Notes under the pieces: model-generated
What the model saw: only the letters and a program-made list of their open reading frames with translations
Told to the model about the DNA's origin: nothing
Databases searched by the model: none
Translations under genes and position numbers: made by a program
Assembly (NCBI GenBank): GCA_035540495.1
Contig: DATLGL010000004.1
Span: forward strand, 1-64,000
Direction: 5' to 3'
Source of the DNA: DASVEG01 sp035540495
Lineage (GTDB): Bacteria > Actinomycetota > Acidimicrobiia > Acidimicrobiales > CADCTF01
Length of the DNA: 64,000 bases
Shown: one piece after another, positions 50,567 to 57,892 of the stretch
How positions within the stretch are numbered: the stretch's first letter is position 1
Layout: each line of letters opens with the position of its first letter

Positions 50567-51608
50567 GAGACGCTCCCGCTAGGCGAGCGACACTCGCGTC
50601 GCCGCTCGGTGAAGCGACCCGTCCCACCGACGCGGCGGTCGCCGCCACGGCGAGTGTGGTCTGTGCAGCCCGCACTGGCATTCCGGCCGCGCTCTGCCCG
50701 GCCGTCGCCGCTTCCGTGAGCGGGAAGAGCCGCAGCACCAAGAACGGCGAGAACGCCGCGAGGACCAACACCGTCGATCCCACGACCAGAGGCGCCATTC
50801 CTTCGTCGCCTGCCGTGCCGAGCGCAGCGAGGCCGACGGCGAACGCGACCGCGATCACCAGCTTCGACAACACAACCGCCACCAACAGCTCGCACACGCG
50901 GCGAGCCGCCGAGCGTGCCGGCGGGAAGATCGCCGCGGCGAACGACAGCGGCGACAGCGCGATCAGGATCACCACCAGCGCAGAGCGGACCAACAGCTCG
51001 ACCCACACGACGATCGCCGCGAGCATCGCCACGACCGCGACGATGACTCCGGCGGCACCGTTGGTGAGCACCGACGCGGACGCGAACAACTCAACCATCG
51101 CCTGCGTCGAACCTGCAGTTGTCGGAGCGAGGATCGACGCCGACAGCGCGTCCGTCAACGTCAGAGCTCGAGCCGTCACCACCGTGATCACCGCAGTCGC
51201 CAGCGCGGCCGCCGGAACGCCGAGCAGGACACGGCGGGCCATCCCACCGGGATCGCCCGTCGCCACCCCAGCGACGATCGAGGCGAGCACCATCAACAAC
51301 GCGGCCGCGGCGGCAGCGGACCGCACCGCCGCGTACGGCGAACTCGGACCCGAGAACCACACCGCGGTCGGATCGACCGCGGTCGATGACGACATCGCGG
51401 ACGAGACGCCACCGACGATCGTCGCTAAGCCATCGGCGATCCACGCGGCGAGGTGGTCGAAGAACCGGTCCACAGCCCACCCGCCCACCGCGGATGTGGC
51501 CTCCTCGACGACGCCTCCTACTTCCTGCGCCGCGGCTCTCGCCGGCACGAGGAGGCTCCATGCGAAACCGGCCGCCGCTGTGGTTCCGACGCGCGCGGCG
51601 CGATTCAT
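50559..51608 (-). CDS. VirB6/TrbL-like polytopic channel protein
   Basis: 349 residues from ATG 51608, which overlaps the previous stop (ATGA); a longer frame upstream lies in the pilin-like gene. A signal-like start (MNRAARVGTTAAAGFAWSLL to ARAAAQ) is followed by a soluble loop and at least six membrane helices between about 75 and 315, e.g. AAGVIVAVVAMLAAIVVWVE and LVAVVLSKLVIAVAFAVGLA. This is the plan of VirB6/TrbL inner-membrane channel proteins. It would form the DNA path through the cytoplasmic membrane. Confidence 0.78.
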   Translation of the reverse strand: MNRAARVGTTAAAGFAWSLLVPARAAAQEVGGVVEEATSAVGGWAVDRFFDHLAAWIADGLATIVGGVSSAMSSSTAVDPTAVWFSGPSSPYAAVRSAAAAAALLMVLASIVAGVATGDPGGMARRVLLGVPAAALATAVITVVTARALTLTDALSASILAPTTAGSTQAMVELFASASVLTNGAAGVIVAVVAMLAAIVVWVELLVRSALVVILIALSPLSFAAAIFPPARSAARRVCELLVAVVLSKLVIAVAFAVGLAALGTAGDEGMAPLVVGSTVLVLAAFSPFLVLRLFPLTEAATAGQSAAGMPVRAAQTTLAVAATAASVGRVASPSGDASVARLAGASRG

Positions 51609-51892
51609 CCCGCTGACGCGGCCCGGAACAACAGGTTCACCGCCGTCGGCGCGACGCCAACCAAACAGGCGCCGACCACGCCACCCAGCGCGAGCTGCTT
51701 CCCGCGGTAGGCGCCGGCGTAGTTCCCCGCGTGCTGCGAGATCCCGTAGATCGTCGCGCCCATCAGGATCGAACCAACCGATCCCCACAAGGCGACCTGC
51801 GCCAACCAGTTCAACAGCTGCTGCATCAACGCGCCGCCAGGCATCCCGCCCGACGACGGCGACACCGACACCTGCGCGAACAACCAGCCCAT
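51605..51892 (-). CDS. Small pilin-like (TrbC/VirB2-type) membrane protein
   Basis: 95 residues from ATG 51892, preceded by GGGAGGTTGCG, a strong ribosome site that decides the start. Two membrane helices (about 33-53, WGSVGSILMGATIYGISQ, and 65-86) flank a short loop (AGAYRGKQLA). First gene of the transfer operon and positioned like VirB2/VirB3 genes; in Gram-positives such proteins anchor the channel and need not form a pilus. Confidence 0.65.
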   Translation of the reverse strand: MGWLFAQVSVSPSSGGMPGGALMQQLLNWLAQVALWGSVGSILMGATIYGISQHAGNYAGAYRGKQLALGGVVGACLVGVAPTAVNLLFRAASAG

Positions 51893-52095
51893 CGCAACCT
51901 CCCGAAGACGAACGCCACCGAGAGAAGGCCCATCCATCAGCGCAAACGCGCGGAGAACCTTCGGTCGCAGTAGGAGAGGCGTGAACACCTACACGCCCGC
52001 GTGAACGCCGTCGTGAGTTCGCGCGTGAGCGAATCGTCCAACGCTGAGCACCGCCGCTAGGTGCGTGAACCGGTGGCTTTCGTCACACCATCGGC

Positions 52096-52184
52096 TAAAA
52101 TGACAGCCATGTGATCGCTGCCGACGGGGGCAAGGGCGCCTCCTCCAGGCGAGATGAATATGCGTTCCGCCTGGAGGATCAGCC
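52096..52184 (+). promoter_or_regulatory. Leader of the NYN gene with RBS-masking hairpin
   Basis: TAAAAT at 52096 may be a -10 box. An 11-bp perfect stem TCCTCCAGGCG (52141-52151) / CGCCTGGAGGA (52168-52178) with a 16-base loop hides GGAGGA, which lies 6 bases before the ATG at 52185. Translation should need this hairpin opened or cut. Since the gene encodes a likely RNase, autoregulation is plausible. Confidence 0.65.
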
Positions 52185-53498
52185 ATGGCTACAACTCACC
52201 CCGGAGGAGTGATCCCGCCGCCGCCTTTCGGGCCGGCGCGACCGCCGCGCGAGCCGTCGCTCACCCCGGCCCTAGTGGTCGTGGATTCCCGGAACATCTA
52301 CCACCAGACCGAGACGGCGACGGGCTTCCGGCAACTCCCATGCGTAGACGGAGTGGTCGATGCGCTGAGGGACTTCGGGTACGACGCCCTTGAGGTTCAC
52401 GTGGGCCTGGCCCTCCCCAGGAACACCGACGCAAAGCGTCTAGCCGCAGCAGGAACCGCGAACCGCGCCTTCAAGAAGCAGATCGAGAGCCACATGAGAG
52501 GGCGCGTGCTCCTCGGCGAACTGCACGCAAAGCCGCGTGACGGCGGTCGTTACGTAGGCGAAGAAAAGCAGGTAGATGTCGCATGCGCCGTGGATATCTG
52601 TCGGCACGCCACGCTCATCGCGCGTCACGAGAGCCCCTTCAAAGCGATAGTCGTGCTCTCGCAGGACACCGATCTGACGCCAGCTCTGCGGTACGCGGAG
52701 GAAGTCCACGTACCGGCGGTTGTCGCCGCTCATGAGCGCGTTGAGTGGCGGGGCTTTCCATACTTCCTGCTGACCGAACGATCGTTCCGCAAGATCGCCC
52801 GCGTGCACGCGCCACTCGTCGGTCACGCGTTGCGATCAGCAGTTGCAGTGGCTGCTTCCGGCCCCGAGATGTGGTGTGACTGGGAAGTCCTCGGGTGGGA
52901 TCCGACGCGCGAGCGCATCCTCCTCGTCAACGGCGATGGACTTCGCGGAGTCATCAAGAGGAACCTGCTTGATGACATCGGCATGGCCAAGCCAGGCGCG
53001 ATCGTGAGGCTACGTGTCACCGGCATCAACTACGGGCCGAGACGCAACAACTTCCCGCTCGTCGCATGCACGACCAAGGGTGTCCACCCAAGCCATGACC
53101 ATCGGAAGGACCTTGAGATCCGAAGGGTCGTCGCGCGCCGTACGGTCGGCGAGATCGAGGTCGATGCACCGGTGTACTCGAAGACACGGTTGGCGTATCC
53201 GTTAGGCGGGGCAACACCAGGTGTCGAGGTCGTGATCGACTGCTCGGAGCCGAATCGCCCGATAGTGGTCGGACCCACCTCGTTGCCGACCAACCGTGAT
53301 GTGGTGCAAGCCGCTCCGGTGCTCGTAGACACGATCACACGCGCCTCACCGACAACGACGGCCGCGTCGTGTCCCGAGGGCCGCTTGGTTCTGGCTCACA
53401 GCGCCGCCGAGGCTCCCGCCCTCGGCCGGCGCTATGCTGCGGTGATCGTCGACGACCGGTCGCGCGTCGGAAAAGTGATTTCTGGACCTATCTCTTAG
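52185..53498 (+). CDS. NYN-domain (PIN-like) RNase family protein
   Basis: 437 residues from ATG 52185. The NYN domain (about 28-215) begins LVVVDSRNIYHQ (first acidic residue) and has GEEKQVDVACAVDICRHATL and VVLSQDTDLTPALRYAEEV, with the acidic residues expected for a metal-dependent RNase. The C-terminal half (about 220-437) is strand-rich (VLGWDPTRERILLVNGDGLR, VRLRVTGINYGP) and may be an OB-like nucleic-acid binding part. It is transcribed away from the transfer operon. LabA/NYN proteins process or degrade RNA; target unknown. Confidence 0.82.
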   Translation: MATTHPGGVIPPPPFGPARPPREPSLTPALVVVDSRNIYHQTETATGFRQLPCVDGVVDALRDFGYDALEVHVGLALPRNTDAKRLAAAGTANRAFKKQIESHMRGRVLLGELHAKPRDGGRYVGEEKQVDVACAVDICRHATLIARHESPFKAIVVLSQDTDLTPALRYAEEVHVPAVVAAHERVEWRGFPYFLLTERSFRKIARVHAPLVGHALRSAVAVAASGPEMWCDWEVLGWDPTRERILLVNGDGLRGVIKRNLLDDIGMAKPGAIVRLRVTGINYGPRRNNFPLVACTTKGVHPSHDHRKDLEIRRVVARRTVGEIEVDAPVYSKTRLAYPLGGATPGVEVVIDCSEPNRPIVVGPTSLPTNRDVVQAAPVLVDTITRASPTTTAASCPEGRLVLAHSAAEAPALGRRYAAVIVDDRSRVGKVISGPIS

Positions 53499-53510
53499 GT
53501 CGCGCCTATG

Positions 53511-53538
53511 TTGCGCCGAAGAGGTCACTGGCTATAAT
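53511..53538 (+). promoter_or_regulatory. Sigma-70-type promoter
   Basis: TTGCGC, 16-base spacer, TATAAT. It is the best -10 box in the window, and GGCTATAATGTCA resembles GGCTAAAATGACA before the NYN leader (52094-52106). Confidence 0.6.
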
Positions 53539-53544
53539 GTCAAG

Positions 53545-53606
53545 TACATCGCACTGCGGGACGTACGGGCCCGCTCTTCCAGGAGGCGGCCTTCGGGCCG
53601 CCTTCT
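53545..53606 (+). ncRNA. Candidate small RNA of about 60 nt
   Basis: A transcript from the TATAAT promoter would run into an 11-bp hairpin with a TTCG tetraloop (AGGCGGCC-TTCG-GGCCGCCT at its centre). No reading frame is present. The region before the hairpin shares scattered blocks (ATCGC, TGC, GACG, GGGC, TCCAGG) with the NYN leader, so it could be a free paralogue of that leader. There is no T tract after the stem. Confidence 0.4.
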
Positions 53607-53730
53607 GCGCGTCGAGCAACTCCCGTCGGAGCGTGGATCTGGTGCCCGAAATAGCCGGCAGCTCCTTCTGTGGTGACGCATCGGGCACACTCCCACGCTC
53701 CACTCGGCACCACTGCCCGCAAACTGGGAC

Positions 53731-54012
53731 TCAACCCACGTCGTCGGAGTAGTCGCCGCCCTTTGGGTCCGGGTACAGGTGCCTCAGCTCACCGGGCTGA
53801 ACTCGCGTCGACTCGAGGAACGCTTCGAGATCGTCCGCCTTCAGGCGTATGACGCGGCCGAGTTTGTAGGCGGGGATGCTGCCCTCGTCGATGAGTCGGT
53901 AGAGGGTGCGGGGGACGACGCCGAGAAGTTCCGCAGCTTCGGTTGTGCCAACCCAGTGTTCGGCGCGCTTGTCCCGCTTCTGAGCCACGCCCGGCAGTGT
54001 ACGGGATGACAT
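53731..54012 (-). CDS. Excisionase-like helix-turn-helix protein
   Basis: 93 residues from ATG 54012. The central MerR-like/Xis helix-turn-helix reads WVGTTEAAELLGVVPRTLYR then GSIPAYKLGRVIRLKADDLE. Such small proteins are excisionases or regulators of mobile elements. It is divergent from the small gene at 54063; the 50-base region between them contains a LexA box at 54035-54048, so both may be SOS-controlled. Confidence 0.8.
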   Translation of the reverse strand: MSSRTLPGVAQKRDKRAEHWVGTTEAAELLGVVPRTLYRLIDEGSIPAYKLGRVIRLKADDLEAFLESTRVQPGELRHLYPDPKGGDYSDDVG

Positions 54013-54034
54013 GAAAGTCTGTCTAGCGACCACA

Positions 54035-54048
54035 CGAACATGTGTTCG
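54035..54048. promoter_or_regulatory. LexA (SOS) box
   Basis: CGAAC-ATGT-GTTCG matches the actinobacterial/Gram-positive LexA consensus CGAAC-N4-GTTCG exactly. It sits directly upstream of TACGAT (54050-54055), the -10 box of the gene starting at GTG 54063, and 23 bases from the divergent ATG at 54012. Confidence 0.75.
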
Positions 54049-54062
54049 ATACGATGACTTCC

Positions 54063-54251
54063 GTGGACCGGCGACACGAGCTGGAGAATCTTCGACGGTC
54101 GGTGGCGATGCTCAACCAGTCCTCGCACGGGCTCAGCGCCGACGAGGCCTACCGGCTCATCGTCGAGCTCCAAGACGTGCGCGAGCGGCTCGACCGGCTC
54201 CGTCGCGGGCTGCAGGCGCTCCTCGACGACATCGCACGAGACAGCGGGTGA
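54063..54251 (+). CDS. Small coiled-coil protein
   Basis: 62 residues from GTG 54063, seven bases after a TACGAT -10 box, so leaderless; ATG 54054 would begin inside or before the transcript start. The sequence is almost wholly helical with heptad-like leucines: HELENLRRSVAMLNQSSHGL and VELQDVRERLDRLRRGLQAL. Family unknown. The LexA box upstream suggests it is induced by DNA damage. The ligase gene follows closely in the same direction. Confidence 0.7.
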   Translation: MDRRHELENLRRSVAMLNQSSHGLSADEAYRLIVELQDVRERLDRLRRGLQALLDDIARDSG

Positions 54252-54306
54252 TTGGTCATCGACGATGCCGTCGCAGTTGGTCGAGCAGCGATGGCAACAT
54301 CGATCC

Positions 54307-54930
54307 GTGGTATTGCCTCGCTTCCGCCCGATGCTTGCGTCATCTGGAGCGATTCCGGGCGACGCCGACGACTACGCCTTCGAGCCCAAGCTCGACGGGT
54401 GGCGGAGCTTGGTGTACGTCGAGCCTGATCGTCTGACTGTGCGGACGCGTACGGGTCGCGATGTCACCGACGCTCTCGTCGGGCTGGACGGTCTTCGTGG
54501 CGCATGCGGTGGCTCCCGCGTGATTCTCGATGGCGAGCTGGTCGCACACCGAGGGACGCCGGACTCCTTCTATCGGCTCGGTGCGCGCATGGCGGCAAGG
54601 TCGCCGCTGGCGAAGGCGGCCCGCGTGCCGGTGACCTTTGTCGCGTTCGACGTGCTGTTCCGCGACGGCGAGCTCATTCGCTCGTCCTACGTTGAGCGCC
54701 GTCACGTCTTGGAGTCGCTACACCTTCAGGGGCCCGCGTGGTGCACCGCCCCGTCGTTTCGCGGGCTCGGCGCGGAGCTGTTCGCCGCATGCGTCGAGTT
54801 GGGGCTCGAGGGTCTCATGGCGAAGCGCCTTGATGGTCGCTATCGACCAGGCGAGCGGTCGAGTACCTGGATCAAGGCGAAGACGGTCGAGTGGAAGACG
54901 CGGCACCTGCCGTACCGCGGCGATCGGTAG
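54307..54930 (+). CDS. ATP-dependent DNA ligase, adenylation domain only
   Basis: 207 residues from GTG 54307; ATG 54265 would add 14 residues. Ligase motifs are visible: FEPKLDGWRSLVY (motif I, catalytic Lys in KLDG), ILDGELVA (motif III), FVAFDVLFRDG (IIIa), LEGLMAKRLDGRYRPGER (IV) and WIKAKTVEW (V). The C-terminal OB domain of usual LigD-like enzymes is missing. It could seal nicks after transfer or excision, perhaps with a partner protein. The SOS box and small gene upstream suggest joint control. Confidence 0.82.
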   Translation: MVLPRFRPMLASSGAIPGDADDYAFEPKLDGWRSLVYVEPDRLTVRTRTGRDVTDALVGLDGLRGACGGSRVILDGELVAHRGTPDSFYRLGARMAARSPLAKAARVPVTFVAFDVLFRDGELIRSSYVERRHVLESLHLQGPAWCTAPSFRGLGAELFAACVELGLEGLMAKRLDGRYRPGERSSTWIKAKTVEWKTRHLPYRGDR

Positions 54931-54954
54931 CCGACGCCCGCGACGCACGTCGTT

Positions 54955-54976
54955 GGTACTAGTTCGGTACTAGTTC
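54955..54976. repeat. 11-bp perfect tandem repeat, candidate Xis sites
   Basis: GGTACTAGTTC occurs twice head to tail. Each unit contains the palindrome ACTAGT. It lies about 590-610 bases inside attR and upstream of xis. Direct tandem sites are typical of excisionase or regulator binding. Confidence 0.5.
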
Positions 54977-55158
54977 TGGCCGGACGACCGCGGATTCGCC
55001 AGCACGACGTGCGACAAACGTGCTGGTCAACGCATCACGCGGACGAGATGGACAAGGTCTGGAGACCATGGACATCTCTGCGCTTCGGCAACGGGTGGCC
55101 TCACGACCGCGTTCACGTGCTGCCGCGGGCGCTCACGGTTCCCATACCGAGCCAGCAG

Positions 55159-55193
55159 AAAGGCCGCGGACATGTCGCGTCGTCGCGGCCTTT
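55159..55193 (+). promoter_or_regulatory. Hairpin ahead of xis
   Basis: A perfect 10-bp stem AAAGGCCGCG / CGCGGCCTTT with a 15-base loop ends 7 bases before the xis ATG. The A/T tails give it terminator form, so it may block read-through into xis, or act as an operator. Confidence 0.55.
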
Positions 55194-55200
55194 GCATGGC

Positions 55201-55416
55201 ATGAACCGAACCATCACCACCCGAGCCGCTCTCGTCGACATTGCTGCCGTCGCCGACCGTCTCGGCGTCTCCGTCCGCCACGTGCGGCGACTCGTCGCTG
55301 AGCGGCGCATCCCCTTCATCAAGTGGGGGCATCTACTTCGCTTCGACATGGACGACGTCGAGCGCTGGATCGAGGATGCCCGCGTGACGTCGTTCGTCGA
55401 CGGGCACGGCCGATGA
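55201..55416 (+). CDS. xis: Excisionase/HTH protein
   Basis: 71 residues from ATG 55201. The HTH_17 excisionase domain covers nearly all of it: LVDIAAVADRLGVSVRHVRR, then RRIPFIKWGHLLRFDMDDVE and RWIEDARV. Placed 150 bases from attR, it is the best candidate for the directionality factor that turns the integrase toward excision. A hairpin and tandem 11-bp repeats lie upstream. The HTH protein at 53731 is a second candidate. Confidence 0.85.
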   Translation: MNRTITTRAALVDIAAVADRLGVSVRHVRRLVAERRIPFIKWGHLLRFDMDDVERWIEDARVTSFVDGHGR

Positions 55417-55459
55417 GAGCGGCCGCAAGGTCGCCGCGGCTTCCCTTTCCGGTCCCAAC

Positions 55460-55470
55460 GTGGTCCCAAA
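55460..55470. promoter_or_regulatory. Candidate integrase arm-type site (right)
   Basis: GTGGTCCCAAA, identical to 1946-1956, with GGTCCCAA 11 bases earlier (55451-55458) as a second unit. It lies about 100 bases inside attR. Confidence 0.35.
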
Positions 55471-55566
55471 GAGGGCGGTAAATCGCGTGCTCGGAGGGTT
55501 CATTGCGGCTAGCGCCACCACTGCACGAGGCAGCAAGAACGCCTTGTTTTTCCGACGTCCTTAGTT

Positions 55567-55611
55567 GCGCCCTCGGAAGGATTCGAACCTTCGCACCCGG
55601 CTCCGGAGGCC
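55567..55611. repeat. attR: 45-bp core shared with attL
   Basis: Identical to 1833-1877. Here it forms the 3' 44 bases of the intact tRNA-Arg gene plus one base beyond it. Bases before it (TT) differ from those before attL (CA), and those after it (GG versus AT), so the duplication is exactly 45 bp. Confidence 0.95.
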
Positions 55612-55639
55612 GGTGCTCTATCCCCTGAGCTACGAGGGC
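55568..55639 (-). tRNA. tRNA-Arg (anticodon CCG)
   Basis: On the minus strand, acceptor GCCCTCG pairs with CGAGGGC; the anticodon stem CCGGC/GCCGG closes the loop CTCCGGA, giving anticodon CCG (reads CGG). The T arm carries GGTTCGAATCC. 72 bases, G discriminator, CCA not encoded. It is kept intact by the element's identical replacement of its 3' part. Confidence 0.95.
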
Positions 55640-55702
55640 GGGAACAGGGCGATCATCGTAGTCCCTCCGCCCTAGGGCTCTCGCCGCCTACCATCTCTCC
55701 CC

Positions 55703-56086
55703 GTGCCCGACGCCAAGGTGCTGCTGGTCGACGACGACCCGGTGATCCTCAAGCTCCTCCAGGTCAACTTCGAGATGGAGGGCTACACCGTCATGACTGC
55801 GAGCGACGGGGTCGAGGGCCTCGAGAAGGCTCGTGCCGAGCGTCCCGACATCGTGCTGCTCGACATCATGATGCCGAGGATGGACGGCCTCCAGGTGACC
55901 AAGGAGCTCAGGGGCTCCGACGACACGAAGGAGATCCCGATCATCCTCCTGTCGGCCAAGGCACAGGCGTCCGACATCCAGACCGGACGTGAGGTCGGGG
56001 CCGACGACTACCTGACCAAGCCCTTCGATCCGCTCGAGCTCCTCGAGCGCGTCGGCGACCTCCTCGGCACCGGCGACATCCACTAG
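55703..56086 (+). CDS. Single-domain response regulator
   Basis: 127 residues from GTG 55703; TACCAT at 55689-55694 lies eight bases before it, so the message is probably leaderless. A stand-alone receiver (CheY-like): LLVDDDPVILKLL acidic pair, phosphoacceptor Asp54 in VLLDIMMPRMDGL, Thr/Ser region ILLSAKA and Lys in YLTKPFDPLE. No output domain. It would relay phosphate to a partner not present in the window. First chromosomal gene after the tRNA. Confidence 0.9.
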   Translation: MPDAKVLLVDDDPVILKLLQVNFEMEGYTVMTASDGVEGLEKARAERPDIVLLDIMMPRMDGLQVTKELRGSDDTKEIPIILLSAKAQASDIQTGREVGADDYLTKPFDPLELLERVGDLLGTGDIH

Positions 56087-56114
56087 CGCCACCCGCCGCG
56101 GGCGCTCGTCCGGG

Positions 56115-57845
56115 CTACATCCGCTCGGGCGCTTCGATCCCCAACAGGTCGAGCCCGCGCGCCAAGGTGCGCGCCGTGACCTCGCAGAGCGCAAGCCTCG
56201 ACGAGCGCGTCGCCTCGTCGGGAGCCCTCAGCACCGGGCACGACTCGTAGAACGCGGTGAACGACTGCGCGAGGTCGAACAGGTACGTGCACAGCCGGTG
56301 CGGCTGGAGGTGCTCCGCTACCGAGTGCACGGCGTCGCCGAACCCGAGGAGCTCGAGCACGAGCGCCCGCTCCGCGGCATCGGCCAGGACGATCGGCGTC
56401 GAATCGTCGACCGTCACGTCCTCGGCGCGCCGGAAGATCGACCGGATCCGCGCGTGGGCGTACTGGAGGTACGGCCCGGTGTTGCCTTCGAACGCGAGCA
56501 TCCGGTCCCAGTCGAAGACGTAGTCCTTGATGCGGTCGTTCGACAGGTCGGCGTACTTCACCGCGCCGATGCCGATCGCACGCCCCAACCGATCGATGTC
56601 GTCCGAAGGCAGGTCGGGGTTCGCATCCCGCACCTTGGCCGTGGCGCGGGCGACCGCCTCGTCGAGCAGCTCGTTGAGCTTGATGTTCTCGCCGGTGCGG
56701 GTCTTGTACATCTTCCGGTCGGGGCCGAGGACCGACCCGAACGACACGTGCACCGCACGCGCAGGCGGCTGGAGCCACCCGGCCCGCGACACCGTCATGA
56801 ACACCTGGTCGAGGTGCTGCGTCTGCGGCGAGCCGACGACGTAGATCAGCCAGGTCGCGCCGAGGTTGCCGACCCGGTAGCGCACGCCGGCGAGGTCGGT
56901 CGTGCCGTAGCCGTAGCCGCCGTCCTGCTTGCGGACGAGCAGGGGCGCGTCGTACTTCTCCGTGAACACGACGAGGGCGCCGTCGTCGACCGCAGCGACG
57001 CCGACCGCCTCGATCTCGTGCGCGACGTCGTCGAGCATGTCGTTGTAGGCGGACTCGCCGTGGATGTCGTCGTCGGTGAGAAGCACGCCGAGCCGGTCGT
57101 AGGTGTCACGCGCGTGGCCGAGGGAGACGGAGACGAAGGTTCGCCACAGCTCGAGCGTCTCCTCGTCTCCCGACTGCAGCTTCACGACCCGTTCCCGCGC
57201 GCGATCCGCGAAAGCGGCGTCGTTCTTGAACCGGTCGTTCGCCTCCCGGTAGAAGGCGTTGAGGTCGGCCAGCGACGCGTTCGCCGAATCGGCGGCCGCG
57301 CCGATCTCGAGCATGTGCTCGACGAGCATCCCGAACTGCGTTCCCCAGTCGCCGACGTGGTTCTGTCGGATGACGGTGTGGCCGAGGAAGGTCAGGACGC
57401 GCGCGATCGAGTCGCCGATGATCGTCGACCGGAGATGCCCGATGTGCATCTCCTTCGCCAGGTTCGGCGAGGAGTAGTCGATGACAACCGTCTCCGGAGC
57501 CTCAGCGGGGTCGACGCCGAGGCGGTCGGGGTCGCCGAGCAGCGACCGCGCAGCGACGCCCAGCGCGTCGTCGCTCAACCAGATGTTGATGAACCCGGGG
57601 CCGGCGACCTCGACCTTGGCGATCAGGTCATCCCCGTCGAGCGCGTCGACGATCTGCTGGGCCAGCTCCCGCGGCTGACGGCCGGCCCTCTTCCCCAGCG
57701 CCATCGCTGCGTTCGCCTGGAAGTCGCCGAAGCCGGGCTGCGTCGAGCGTCGAAGGACCGGGTCGCTTCCTGCGTACTCGGAGCCGAGCACGCCCTCTAT
57801 CGCGCTCTGGAGGCGCGAGCGGAGCTGGGCGACCGGGTTGGGCAT
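56115..57845 (-). CDS. argS: Arginyl-tRNA synthetase
   Basis: 576 residues from ATG 57845. Class I synthetase with N-terminal Add-1 domain, signature SSPNLAKEMHIGHLRST (HIGH motif), and the arginine-specific form of the KMSK loop (KTRTGENIKLNEL). The anticodon-binding helical domain closes the protein, ending IEAPERM. It charges tRNA-Arg, the family the neighbouring tRNA belongs to. Divergent from lysA, with 47 bases between starts. Confidence 0.96.
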   Translation of the reverse strand: MPNPVAQLRSRLQSAIEGVLGSEYAGSDPVLRRSTQPGFGDFQANAAMALGKRAGRQPRELAQQIVDALDGDDLIAKVEVAGPGFINIWLSDDALGVAARSLLGDPDRLGVDPAEAPETVVIDYSSPNLAKEMHIGHLRSTIIGDSIARVLTFLGHTVIRQNHVGDWGTQFGMLVEHMLEIGAAADSANASLADLNAFYREANDRFKNDAAFADRARERVVKLQSGDEETLELWRTFVSVSLGHARDTYDRLGVLLTDDDIHGESAYNDMLDDVAHEIEAVGVAAVDDGALVVFTEKYDAPLLVRKQDGGYGYGTTDLAGVRYRVGNLGATWLIYVVGSPQTQHLDQVFMTVSRAGWLQPPARAVHVSFGSVLGPDRKMYKTRTGENIKLNELLDEAVARATAKVRDANPDLPSDDIDRLGRAIGIGAVKYADLSNDRIKDYVFDWDRMLAFEGNTGPYLQYAHARIRSIFRRAEDVTVDDSTPIVLADAAERALVLELLGFGDAVHSVAEHLQPHRLCTYLFDLAQSFTAFYESCPVLRAPDEATRSSRLALCEVTARTLARGLDLLGIEAPERM

Positions 57846-57892
57846 GTGTCATGGTCGGTGAGCCCCCCACGGACGGTCAAACTGATAAGCGC

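Larger units (their letters stand above)
53499..53730. other. Noncoding stretch with promoter and hairpin, no gene
   Basis: Between the NYN gene and the minus-strand HTH gene. It holds a near-consensus promoter (TTGCGC 53511-53516, TATAAT 53533-53538, 16-base spacer) and a strong UUCG-loop hairpin (53581-53606), but no believable coding frame follows. Confidence 0.55.
1833..55611. mobile_element. Integrative and conjugative element in tRNA-Arg(CCG)
   Basis: The element is about 53.7 kb. It is bounded by perfect 45-bp direct repeats from the tRNA-Arg 3' end, with a tyrosine integrase immediately inside the left repeat and an excisionase-like gene inside the right one. It carries a MobF relaxase with a candidate oriT, a VirD4-like coupling protein, VirB4, VirB6/TrbL-like and PrgI-type membrane proteins, a prim-pol primase, a type III-like restriction-modification pair, an SOS box, two insertion sequences and a large accessory array. 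No capsid or tail gene is visible, so it is an ICE and not a prophage. No obvious murein hydrolase gene is seen among the transfer genes. Confidence 0.93.

Noticed and set aside
50656..51984. Long plus-strand frame opposite the VirB6-like gene
   Set aside because: Thr/Ala-rich shadow of a membrane-protein gene; no start signal and no domain.
1833..55611. Prophage
   Set aside because: Integrase and tRNA site would fit, but there is no terminase, portal, capsid, tail or lysis gene, and a full conjugation set is present.
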